Source: Candidatus Brocadiia bacterium
GTDB lineage: Bacteria > Planctomycetota > PUPC01 > DSUN01
Assembly (NCBI GenBank): GCA_016782825.1
Contig: JADHXT010000004.1
Coordinates: forward strand, 1-30,865
Direction of reading: 5' to 3'
DNA length: 30,865 nucleotides
Positions 23,921 to 30,865 of the stretch are shown here, in pieces; position 1 is the first letter of the stretch, and every line of letters starts with the position of its first letter. Below the pieces are notes generated by a model that was not told the origin of the DNA, ran no database searches, and saw only the letters and a program-made list of their open reading frames with translations. The position numbers and the translations under genes are program-made.

Positions 23921-25612
23921 ATGGCCAACACGCGGATTGTCGTCATCGGAGGTTCGGCTGCCGGGCCGAAGGCGGCGGCCAAGGCGCGCCGGATCGACCC
24001 GCACGCCGAGATCACCATCATTCAGAAAGAGGCCGATCTCTCGATGGCCTCCTGCGGCTACCCGTACTACGTCGGCGGGTTCTTCGACGACCGAAGGATG
24101 CTCATCTGCACGCCCACCGGGGTGGTGCGCGACCCGAACTTCTTCCTCAATGCCAAGGGCATCACCGCGCGGACGCGCACCGAGGCACTCTCGATCGACC
24201 GCGAGGCCCGCACCGTGGCGTGCAAGAACCTCGATACCGGCGAGAGCCAGACCCTCCCCTACGAAAAGCTCGTCATCGCCACCGGCTCCTCGCCCTTCAT
24301 CCCCCCCGTGCCCGGCATCGAGCTCGAGGGGATCACCACCCTCCAGTCGATGCGCGACGCCGACTACCTGCGGCAAGTGCGCGACGAAGGCAAGGTGAAG
24401 AACGCGGTCGTCGTCGGGGGCGGGCTCATCGGCGTCGAGACCTGCGAGGCGCTGCACCTGGCCGGCATCCAGGTCACCATCGTCGAGATGCTCCCCCAGA
24501 TCGTCACATTCCTCGACTGGGAGCTGGCCAAGCTCGTCGAAAACCACATCAACAGCAACGGCGCCCGCGTCATCACCGGCAACGCCCTGACCGAGTTCGT
24601 CGGCAAGGACGGCACCGTGACGGGCGCGCGCCTGGCCGATGGCACCGAGATTCCCTGCCAGTTGGCCGTTGTGGCGGTCGGCGTGCGGCCCAACACGCGC
24701 CTGGCTGCCGACGCGGGCCTCGACGTGGGCCGCGGCATCGTCGTCAACCCGCAGATGCAGACCTCCGACCCCGATATCTACGCCATCGGCGACTGCGTCG
24801 AGATTCCCCACCGCATCACCGGCAAGTCCGTCCTGGCACCCTTCGGCGACCTGGCCAACCTCGAGGGCCGCGTGGCAGGGCAAAACGCCGCACTGGGCGA
24901 CGGCGCCACGTTCCCCGGCACCTTCCAGACCGGCGTGTGCAAGGTCTTCGACTACGTCGTCGGCTCCACCGGCCTCTCCGAAACGGCCGCCCGCAAGCAG
25001 GGCTACGACGACATCGTGTGCGCCGAATTTGCCGGGCTCGACAAGCCCCCCTTCATGGGCGGCAAGCTGCTGGTCATCAAGATGGTGGCCGACGCCACGA
25101 CGGGCAAGCTGCTCGGCGTGCAGTGCGTGGGGCCGGGCGACGCGAGCAAGCGCATCGCCATCGCCGCCATGGCGCTCCACGGCGGCCTCACCGTCACCGA
25201 CCTGGTCAACGCCGACCTGCCCTACGCCCCGCCCTTCTCGCCGGCCCTCGACCCCCTCATCACGGCGGCCCACGTGCTCGAAAACAAGATGCTCGGCCGC
25301 ATGAAGGGCATCACCCCCATCGAGGTCAAGGCCAAGCTCGACGCCGGTGAGCGCCCCTTGCTGCTCGACTGCCGCGGCCCCGACGAATACGACGCCATGC
25401 GCCTCGGCATCGGCGAAACCCTCATCCCCCTCGGCGCCCTCCGTTCCCGCCTCGACGAGATGCCCGGCGACAAGGACGCCGAGATCATCTGCTACTGCAA
25501 GATCTCCCTGCGCGGCTACGAAGCCGCCTGCCTGCTCGCCGGCCAGGGATACACCAACGCCAAGGTCCTGGAGGGCGGCATCATGGCCTGGCCCTACCCA
25601 CGCGAGCGGTAG
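23921..25612 (+). CDS. CoA-disulfide-reductase-like flavoprotein with C-terminal rhodanese domain
   Basis: A 563-residue FAD- and NAD(P)H-dependent oxidoreductase. The FAD motif is VVIGGSAAGPKAAAKARR; the single redox cysteine Cys45 lies in SMASCGYPYYVGG, as in CoA-disulfide and persulfide reductases. The NAD(P)H motif is AVVVGGGLIGVETCEAL, and DIYAIGDCVE is the second FAD contact. A dimerisation domain follows (to about 455), then a rhodanese domain (about 465-563) with LLLDCRGPDEYD and Cys526 in YCKISLRG. Known fusions of this type (CoADR-RHD, Npsr) reduce polysulfide, persulfide or CoA disulfide. AGAGGAG at 23906-23912 favours the ATG at 23921 over the one at 23915. The partners and true substrate are unknown. 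Confidence 0.92.
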   Translation: MANTRIVVIGGSAAGPKAAAKARRIDPHAEITIIQKEADLSMASCGYPYYVGGFFDDRRMLICTPTGVVRDPNFFLNAKGITARTRTEALSIDREARTVACKNLDTGESQTLPYEKLVIATGSSPFIPPVPGIELEGITTLQSMRDADYLRQVRDEGKVKNAVVVGGGLIGVETCEALHLAGIQVTIVEMLPQIVTFLDWELAKLVENHINSNGARVITGNALTEFVGKDGTVTGARLADGTEIPCQLAVVAVGVRPNTRLAADAGLDVGRGIVVNPQMQTSDPDIYAIGDCVEIPHRITGKSVLAPFGDLANLEGRVAGQNAALGDGATFPGTFQTGVCKVFDYVVGSTGLSETAARKQGYDDIVCAEFAGLDKPPFMGGKLLVIKMVADATTGKLLGVQCVGPGDASKRIAIAAMALHGGLTVTDLVNADLPYAPPFSPALDPLITAAHVLENKMLGRMKGITPIEVKAKLDAGERPLLLDCRGPDEYDAMRLGIGETLIPLGALRSRLDEMPGDKDAEIICYCKISLRGYEAACLLAGQGYTNAKVLEGGIMAWPYPRER

Positions 25613-25660
25613 ACCCGGCCGACAGGCGAACGGCGCGCCATGAATAGGAGTGCGCACGCA

Positions 25661-26446
25661 ATGCCGCGATGGTTGGTGATGGCGCTGCTGTGCTGTGGCG
25701 GCGTGGTGGGTGGCGCGGCGGCGCAGCCGGTGACCACCGACGTGGCGTTCACGGCCGCCGTCGATGGCACGGTGCAGCGCTACGTGGTCGTCCTGCCGCC
25801 GGGGTTCGCGGCCGATGCGTCGCACGACGTGCTGGTGGCGCTCCACGGTCACGGCTCGGACCGCTGGCAGTTCGTGCGCAACCCGCGCGATGAGTGTCGC
25901 GCGGCACGCGATGTGGCCGCCGCCCACCGGATGATCTACGTGTCGCCCGACTACCGCGCGCGCACGTCGTGGATGGGGCCGAAGGCCGAGGCCGACGTGG
26001 TGCAGATCATCACGGAGCTGAAAAAGAAATACAAGGTGTCGCGGGTGTTCCTGTGCGGCGGCTCGATGGGCGGCTCGGCGTGCCTGACCTTCGCGGTGCT
26101 GCACCCCGAGCTGGTGGACGGCGTGGCCTCGATGAACGGCACGGCGAACTTCGTCGAGTATGCGAACTTCCAGGACGCCATCCGCGCGTCGTTCGGTGGC
26201 ACGAAGGCGGAGGTGCCGCACGAGTACAGGAAGCGCAGCGCCGAGCTGTGGCCGCAGAAGCTCAACATGCCTGTGGGCATCACGGCGTCGGGCAAGGACA
26301 CGGCAGTGCCGCCCGGCAGCGTGCTGCGGCTGGCCAAGGCGCTGAAGGCGATGGACCGCAAGGTGCTGCTGGTCTACCGCGAGGCGATGGGGCATTCCAC
26401 CCGCTACGCCGACGCGCGAGCCATCCTGGAGTTTGTGGTTCGGTAA
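25661..26446 (+). CDS. Secreted alpha/beta-hydrolase (esterase/PHB-depolymerase-like)
   Basis: A 261-residue exported hydrolase. A signal peptide (WLVMALLCCGGVVGGAAAQ) precedes the core. HGHGSDRW supplies the oxyanion-hole region; the nucleophile elbow is CGGSMGGS with Ser135; Asp213 (SGKDTAVPP) and His245 (AMGHSTRY) complete the triad. The fold resembles predicted esterase/phospholipase families, and the natural ester is unknown. AGGAG at 25646-25650 lies 10 bases before the ATG at 25661, which is preferred to an upstream in-frame ATG at 25640 with no ribosome site. It is 48 bases after the flavoprotein gene on the same strand and may share its transcript. Its codons favour G-ending forms more than those of the ssb-lpxA block. 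Confidence 0.85.
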   Translation: MPRWLVMALLCCGGVVGGAAAQPVTTDVAFTAAVDGTVQRYVVVLPPGFAADASHDVLVALHGHGSDRWQFVRNPRDECRAARDVAAAHRMIYVSPDYRARTSWMGPKAEADVVQIITELKKKYKVSRVFLCGGSMGGSACLTFAVLHPELVDGVASMNGTANFVEYANFQDAIRASFGGTKAEVPHEYRKRSAELWPQKLNMPVGITASGKDTAVPPGSVLRLAKALKAMDRKVLLVYREAMGHSTRYADARAILEFVVR

Positions 26447-26472
26447 CATTTCAGCCAAGTGAAGGGAAGAGC

Positions 26473-26533
26473 TGGGGGGAACCTTTCCTTCGGCTTCGCT
26501 CAGGACAAGCCTTGAGGAGAAATGTCCCCCCCA
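26473..26533. repeat. Small imperfect inverted repeat after the hydrolase gene
   Basis: TGGGGGGAAC at 26473-26482 faces TGTCCCCCCCA at 26523-26533. Between them lies CTTCGGCTTCGCTCAGGAC, resembling the right arm of the repeat at 16605-16715 (TTCGCTGGCGCTCAGAATGAC). It may be a related interspersed element or may act as a hairpin terminator for the preceding genes. Confidence 0.5.
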
Positions 26534-26669
26534 GACCCCCCTCCAAAGACCTTTACATTGGCGGCAGCCGTGCCCGATCTTCCCGTGGCCATCCCTCCCA
26601 CAGCATGTGGCCGTGCGTTCCGCGGCGCTCCCTCTCAGTGTGGTGGCTGGGCGGCGCGGCCTTTTGTGC

Positions 26670-26697
26670 TTGACAGCGCTGGGCTTAGGGGTACAAT
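26670..26697 (+). promoter_or_regulatory. Sigma-70-type promoter for prfB
   Basis: A perfect TTGACA (26670-26675), a 16-base spacer and TACAAT (26692-26697, five of six) form one of the best promoters in the window. The expected transcript start is about 26704, some 40 bases before the prfB ATG. Confidence 0.8.
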
Positions 26698-26744
26698 AAA
26701 ACGCTCTGGGAGTCTGTACGTCCTCTGTCGCAGAGAGGCCCTCG

Positions 26745-27867
26745 ATGGAAGCTGATGTCCGCGCCCGACTGGCTACGGTGAAACGCATCCTGGCTACCCT
26801 CCGGGGGTCTCTTTGACCTGGATACCAAGCAGGCCGCGCTGGCCCGCATCGAAGAAAAGATGGGGCAGCCGAACTTCTGGAACGACCAGGAGCGCGCCCA
26901 GGAGCACGTGAAGGAGCTCAAGCGGCTCAAAGTCGTTGTGGATCCCGTGCGGGACCTCCAGCAGCGGGTCGACGACCTGGGCGAGCTCCACGAGATGGCC
27001 CTCGAGGAAGACGAAGCCGACACCCTCGCCGAGGTGGACGCCGACCTCGCCGCCCTCGAGACCGAACTCGGGAAGTTAGAGTTCAAGGCCATGCTCGGCG
27101 GCGAATACGATCAGGCCGACGCCTTCCTGTCCGTGCAGGCGGGCGCCGGCGGCACCGAGGCCTGCGACTGGGTGGCCATGCTACTGCGCATGTACACCCG
27201 CTGGTGCGAGAACCGCGGCTACGACGCCGCGATCATCGATGCCCAGGAGGGCGACGAGGCCGGCTACAAGAGCGTGACGCTCGATGTGACCGGCCCCTTC
27301 GCCTACGGCTATCTGAAAAGCGAGATCGGCGTGCACCGCCTCGTCCGCATCTCGCCCTTCGACGCGGCTGCACGGCGCCACACCTCGTTTGCCTCGGTGG
27401 ACGTGGCGCCCAAGATCGAAGCCGACGTGGAAATCGAGATCGACGAGAAGGAACTGCGCATCGACACCTTTCGCGCAGGCGGCCCGGGTGGCCAGCACGT
27501 GAACGTCACCGACTCTGCGGTGCGGATCACCCACCTGCCCACCGGCCTCGTCGTCTCGTGTCAGAACGAGCGATCGCAGCACCAGAATCGCGCCGTGGCG
27601 ATGAAGGTGCTCACGGCGCGGCTCTACGCGCGCCGGCAGGAGGAACGCGAGGCCGAACTGGCCGCTCTCAGTGGCGTCAAGGTCCAGATCGCCTGGGGCA
27701 ACCAGCGGCGCAACTACGTCCTCCAGCCCTACACGCTCGTGAAAGACCTCGTGGCCGAGGTCGAGACGGGCGACGTGCAGCGCGTCCTCGACGGCGACCT
27801 CGACCCGTTCATCGAGGCCACATTGCGCAAGCGCATTGGCCAGCAGGCGTCCAAGCCCGGCAGCTAG
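26745..27867 (+). CDS. prfB: Peptide chain release factor 2, with programmed +1 frameshift
   Basis: RF2 releases the chain at UGA and UAA. Translation starts at ATG 26745 (GAGAGG upstream) and after 23 codons reaches CTT TGA C (26811-26817), preceded by a CGGGGG Shine-Dalgarno-like sequence at 26802-26807. Skipping T26814 places the ribosome in the frame starting GAC at 26815, which runs to 27867. The product is 373 residues (E. coli 365). The stop-codon recognition motif SPF is at 203-205 (RISPFDAAARRHTSF) and the catalytic GGQ at 248-250 (AGGPGGQHVNVTDSAVR). RF2 thus controls its own level: scarce RF2 lets the shift occur. The downstream frame alone from 26860 would lack the N-terminus. glyA follows 40 bases later. 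Confidence 0.96.
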
Positions 27868-27907
27868 CCCAGGCCCGGCCGCCGACCCGAGGAGACCCCA
27901 GCACCCG

Positions 27908-29194
27908 ATGAACCCACTCCAGACGGTGGACCCCCAGATCTTCGACGCCCTGCGCGGGGAACTCCATCGCCAACAAGTCGGGCTCGAGCTGATCGCTGCC
28001 GAAAACTACGTCAGCGAGGCCGTCCTCGTGGCGCAGGGCTCGGTGATGACCAACAAGTATGCCGAGGGCTACCCCGGCAAGCGCTACTACGCCGGCTGCG
28101 AGTTCGTCGACATCGCCGAGCGCCTCGCCATCGAGCGCGCCAAGCAGATCTTCGGCGCCGAACACGCCAACGTGCAGCCCCACTCCGGCTCCCAGGCCAA
28201 CATGGCTGTCTACTTCGCCGTCCTCAAGCCCGGCGACACCATTCTCGCTCTCGACCTCGCCCACGGAGGCCACCTGTCCCACGGCGCCGCCAAGAGCTTC
28301 AGCGGCAAGATATTCAACTCCGAGTCCTACGGCGTGGACCGCGACACCGAGACGCTCGACATGGACGCCGTGCGCGCCATCGCCCGCGACTGCCGGCCCC
28401 AGATGATCGTCACCGGCGCCAGCGCCTACTCCCGATTCATCGACTACGCCGCCTTTGCCGACATCGCACGCGAGGTGGGCGCCTACCTCCTGGCCGACAT
28501 CGCCCACGTGGCCGGCATGATCGCCGCCGGCCTCCACCCCTCGCCCGTGCCCCACGCCGACTTCGTGACCGCCACCACCCACAAGACCATGCGTGGCCCC
28601 CGCGGCGGCATCATCCTCTGCTCGAAGGAATACGCCGCCAAGATCGACTCGTGCATCTTCCCCGGCATCCAGGGCGGCCCGCTCATGCACACCGTGGCCG
28701 GCAAGGCCGTGGCCCTCAGCGAAGCCCTGCACGGCGGATTCCAGGAATACCAGCGCCAGATCCTGGACAACTGCCAGGCCCTGCTCGGCGAACTCAAGCG
28801 CCGTGGCTACCGCATCGTCACCGGCGGCAGCGACAACCACCTTTTCCTCGTCGACCTCCGCGACCAGGACATCACCGGCCGCCTCGCCTGCACGCTGCTC
28901 GATGACGCCGGCATCACGCTCAACCAGAACCTCATCCCCTTCGACCCCCGCAGCGCCCGCGAAACCAGCGGCATCCGCATCGGCACGCCCGCCGTCACCA
29001 CCCGCGGCATGAAAGAGCCGCAGATGGTGCAGATCGCCGACTGGATCGACCAGGTGCTGCGCCACCGCGACGACGCCACACTCCGCCAGCGCATCCGCGC
29101 CGACGTGGCGGAGCTGTGCGACGCATTCCCCATCTACCGCAATGGGCTGATGGCGATGCTCTTCTCCGAACTTCCCCAACAGGTTGGCGCCTGA
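27908..29194 (+). CDS. glyA: Serine hydroxymethyltransferase
   Basis: A 428-residue PLP enzyme interconverting serine and glycine with tetrahydrofolate, the main source of one-carbon units. The N-terminus has LELIAAENYVSEAVLVAQGS and NKYAEGYPGKRYYAGCEFVD. The PLP lysine is Lys226 in TTTHKTMRGPRGG (E. coli Lys229), preceded by the DIAHVAGMIAAGLHPSP strand. The C-terminal domain includes GGSDNHLFLVDLRD and SGIRIGTPAVTTRGM. Length is typical. The frame is open upstream to 27836, overlapping prfB, but homology begins at ATG 27908, with GAGGAG at 27889-27894. It lies 40 bases after prfB and 15 before the next gene, so an operon is likely. Confidence 0.97.
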   Translation: MNPLQTVDPQIFDALRGELHRQQVGLELIAAENYVSEAVLVAQGSVMTNKYAEGYPGKRYYAGCEFVDIAERLAIERAKQIFGAEHANVQPHSGSQANMAVYFAVLKPGDTILALDLAHGGHLSHGAAKSFSGKIFNSESYGVDRDTETLDMDAVRAIARDCRPQMIVTGASAYSRFIDYAAFADIAREVGAYLLADIAHVAGMIAAGLHPSPVPHADFVTATTHKTMRGPRGGIILCSKEYAAKIDSCIFPGIQGGPLMHTVAGKAVALSEALHGGFQEYQRQILDNCQALLGELKRRGYRIVTGGSDNHLFLVDLRDQDITGRLACTLLDDAGITLNQNLIPFDPRSARETSGIRIGTPAVTTRGMKEPQMVQIADWIDQVLRHRDDATLRQRIRADVAELCDAFPIYRNGLMAMLFSELPQQVGA

Positions 29195-29209
29195 ACGAGG
29201 ACCCCGCCG

Positions 29210-30805
29210 ATGAAACGTTCCCGCGTGCTTCCGCTCGTCTTGCTGCTCGCCGCCTCTGTGTCCATGGGGGCCACGCGCACGACCGTCATGCACCGCGTCC
29301 GTCAGCAGAGCGCGGCCGCGCTGCGCTCCATCCGCGAGGAAGTCAAATCGTGGATGGCCGTCATGCGCCGCGGGGCGACCGGCACCCGCAAGGGCATCGC
29401 CGGCGCCGGAGCCAGCATCACCCGCGGCGGCCGCCAGGCCATCGACGGAGTGAAGGGCACCGCCCAGTACCTCGGCCGCGAGACCCGCCGCCAGGTGCAC
29501 GACACCATGACCCTCGTCGCCCGCGAGTTTGTGCCCGTGGGCGAGCACGTCACCGTGCGCGCCGAATCCACCGCGCCCATGGCCGTCCCGTCGCCCATCA
29601 GCGAGCCCGCCTTCCTGCGCGCCCACGACATCCAGCTCGCCTGGCACATCACCACCGCCGGCCGCGACATCCGCCAAAGCCTCCTCATGGACGCCAACCT
29701 GCTCCTCGAGGACCTGGGCAACGACATCTACGCCCTCGACCCCCGCAACGGCATCGCCAACTGGGTGTTCCCCCTCCCCGCACGCTCCATGTACGACCTG
29801 ACCGAGGGCGACGAGACCATCGCCGTCGTGGCCAACGACGTGCTCTACGACCTCGACCGCGACGTGGGGCTCCCCCGCATCCGCTTCGTGCTGCCGTTCC
29901 CCACCGCCAGTCAGCCTGCGCTCTACGGCGACTCCGTGATCCTCGGCTCGGCCGACGACCGCATCTACTCGCTCAACCGCAAGGACCGCACCCGCGAATG
30001 GAGCTACCTGGCCACGGGCCACGTGTTTGCCGGCGTCGCCGTGAAGGCCAACACCGTATACTTCGGCCAAACCAATGGCAAGGTGTTCGCCTACCAGCCC
30101 GGCAGCCGCAGGCCCATGTGGGAATACACCGCCGACGACGCCGTCATGGTGCGGCTCGTCGCCGATGGCGACAACCTCTACTTCCCCGCCCACGACCTGT
30201 TCGTCCACGCCCTCAACCGCCTCGGCGGCTTCCGCGTGTGGAAGTTCCCCGTCCGCGGCAAGGTCACCCAGCCCGTGTGGGCCGAGAGCGAAACCATCTA
30301 CTTCGCCGCAGACGGTGATGGCTTCTACGCCGTTGACCGCGACAAGGGCGAGCAGCTCTGGTTCGTCCGCGGCGGCAAGTGGCCCGTCGCCGTGGGCCAG
30401 AAAAACATCTATCTCGAAGGCCCCGACCAGACCATCCTCTGCGTGAGCCGCGACACAGGCAAGGAGCAATGGCGCGTCTCGGCCAAGCCCTTCACCCACT
30501 TCGTCCGCAACACCACCACCGACTACATCTACCTCGTGACCAACCGCGGGCAGGTGCACGCCCTCTACCTCCGCGGCGACCACATCGAGAAGAAGAAGAC
30601 CCCCGTCAAGGCGCCCATCGAAGCCCCCGGCCCCGCGAAGCCCAGCGTGGAAGAGCCCGCCGCCGAGCCCAGGCCCGCCACCGAGCCGGCCGTCGAGCCG
30701 GAACCTGCGGCCGAGCCCGAGCCGGCCGTCGAGCCCGAGGCCCCTGCCGAGGAAAAGCCCAAGGCCGGCGTGCCCGGCATCAAGACGGACGACGAGGACT
30801 TCTAG
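29210..30805 (+). CDS. Exported PQQ-type beta-propeller repeat protein
   Basis: A 531-residue exported protein. A signal peptide (LPLVLLLAASVSMGA) is followed by a basic helical region (about 25-110), then a propeller of PQQ-like repeats: DIYALDPRNGIANWVFPL, RIYSLNRKDRTREWSYLA, KVFAYQPGSRRPMWEY, FVHALNRLGGFRVWKFPV, FYAVDRDKGEQLWFV and ILCVSRDTGKEQWRV. The C-terminus (about 460-531) is a Pro/Glu/Ala repeat tail ending GIKTDDEDF. The repeats resemble BamB and PQQ dehydrogenase blades, but no quinone-binding or BAM-specific motif is evident and there is no lipobox. A likely role is periplasmic protein-protein interaction. GAGGA lies upstream of the ATG at 29210. Confidence 0.85.
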   Translation: MKRSRVLPLVLLLAASVSMGATRTTVMHRVRQQSAAALRSIREEVKSWMAVMRRGATGTRKGIAGAGASITRGGRQAIDGVKGTAQYLGRETRRQVHDTMTLVAREFVPVGEHVTVRAESTAPMAVPSPISEPAFLRAHDIQLAWHITTAGRDIRQSLLMDANLLLEDLGNDIYALDPRNGIANWVFPLPARSMYDLTEGDETIAVVANDVLYDLDRDVGLPRIRFVLPFPTASQPALYGDSVILGSADDRIYSLNRKDRTREWSYLATGHVFAGVAVKANTVYFGQTNGKVFAYQPGSRRPMWEYTADDAVMVRLVADGDNLYFPAHDLFVHALNRLGGFRVWKFPVRGKVTQPVWAESETIYFAADGDGFYAVDRDKGEQLWFVRGGKWPVAVGQKNIYLEGPDQTILCVSRDTGKEQWRVSAKPFTHFVRNTTTDYIYLVTNRGQVHALYLRGDHIEKKKTPVKAPIEAPGPAKPSVEEPAAEPRPATEPAVEPEPAAEPEPAVEPEAPAEEKPKAGVPGIKTDDEDF

Positions 30806-30851
30806 CCCCCGCGTCCTCTCTTCTCGCGGCCCGCACCCGGAGGCATCGCCC

Positions 30852-30865
30852 GTGATCATCCACAC
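30852..30865 (+). CDS. Possible start of the next gene (partial)
   Basis: GGAGG at 30839-30843 lies 8 bases before a GTG at 30852, which opens a plus-strand frame cut by the window end after four codons. Spacing and strand fit a following gene. Nothing can be said of its product. Confidence 0.3.

Larger units (their letters stand above)
26447..26744. other. Intergenic region before prfB
   Basis: These 298 bases contain no supported gene. They hold a small inverted repeat (26473-26533) and the prfB promoter (26670-26697). The part between is GC-rich and unremarkable. Confidence 0.6.

Noticed and set aside
25661..25720. Lipoprotein signal in the alpha/beta-hydrolase
   Set aside because: The Cys pair after the hydrophobic core is not in a proper lipobox context; a normal signal peptidase I site (AAAQ) follows.
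23549..26788. Upstream extension of the fusion gene frame to a 1707-codon protein
   Set aside because: The extension is antisense to the flavoprotein and hydrolase genes. The ATG at 23548 has a good AAGGAG and begins at the domain boundary.
27809..30865. Long minus-strand open frame opposite glyA and the PQQ-repeat gene
   Set aside because: Shadow of strongly supported plus-strand genes, with repetitive Gly/Val/Ala/Asp composition.
1..30865. tRNA or rRNA genes
   Set aside because: No cloverleaf with a T-loop GGTTCnAnTCC pattern and no rRNA segment was recognised by eye; a covariance-model scan was not possible.

Overview
The window is GC-rich, densely coded diderm bacterial DNA. A complete lipid A front end (LpxA, LpxB, LpxC, LpxD), BamA and an OmpH/Skp-like chaperone show an outer membrane with lipopolysaccharide. 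A Tat-exported S1 sulfatase, an SGNH esterase, Gfo/Idh and xylose-isomerase-like enzymes, a QW-motif/DUF4159 protein and a PQQ-propeller protein suggest the Planctomycetota/PVC group or a neighbour such as Lentisphaerota or Hydrogenedentota. This assignment is inference from gene content.

Layout. (1) Positions 1-11141, plus strand: a colinear housekeeping and envelope block with short gaps or overlaps: tail of a probable rpsF, ssb, rpsR, rplI, dnaB, bamA, ompH-like, lpxD, lpxC (TTG start, 26-nt overlap with lpxD), lpxA, a Gfo/Idh oxidoreductase, lpxB. A short-repeat cluster sits between lpxA and the Gfo/Idh gene. (2) 11142-16529: a stem-loop and a near-consensus sigma-70 promoter, an exported QW/DUF4159 protein, then a histidine kinase and a sigma-54-dependent response regulator. 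(3) 16530-16931: gene-poor, with an imperfect inverted repeat; then a small membrane protein. (4) 17357-21017, minus strand: a three-gene operon of SGNH hydrolase, sulfatase and an unknown protein, probably for an acetylated, sulfated polysaccharide. (5) 21018-21664: a transposon-like unit with about 29-bp terminal inverted repeats (25/29 identical), containing a broken GxxExxY-protein remnant and a nested palindromic element of about 200 bp. (6) 21665-23548, minus: a fused xylose-isomerase-like/Gfo-Idh enzyme. (7) 23549-23920: divergent promoters and a 15-residue ORF that looks like the start of an oxidoreductase. (8) 23921-26446, plus: a CoA-disulfide-reductase-like flavoprotein with a rhodanese domain, and a secreted alpha/beta hydrolase. 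(9) 26447-30865, plus: another repeat, a strong promoter, prfB with its programmed +1 frameshift, glyA, and an exported PQQ-repeat protein.

Block 1 links replication and ribosome genes to outer-membrane assembly and lipid A synthesis. Blocks 4 and 6 look like accessory carbohydrate catabolism. The most unusual items are the TIR-bounded GxxExxY unit with its nested palindrome, the isomerase-dehydrogenase fusion, the truncated start ORF before the flavoprotein, and the Gfo/Idh enzyme inside the lpx cluster.
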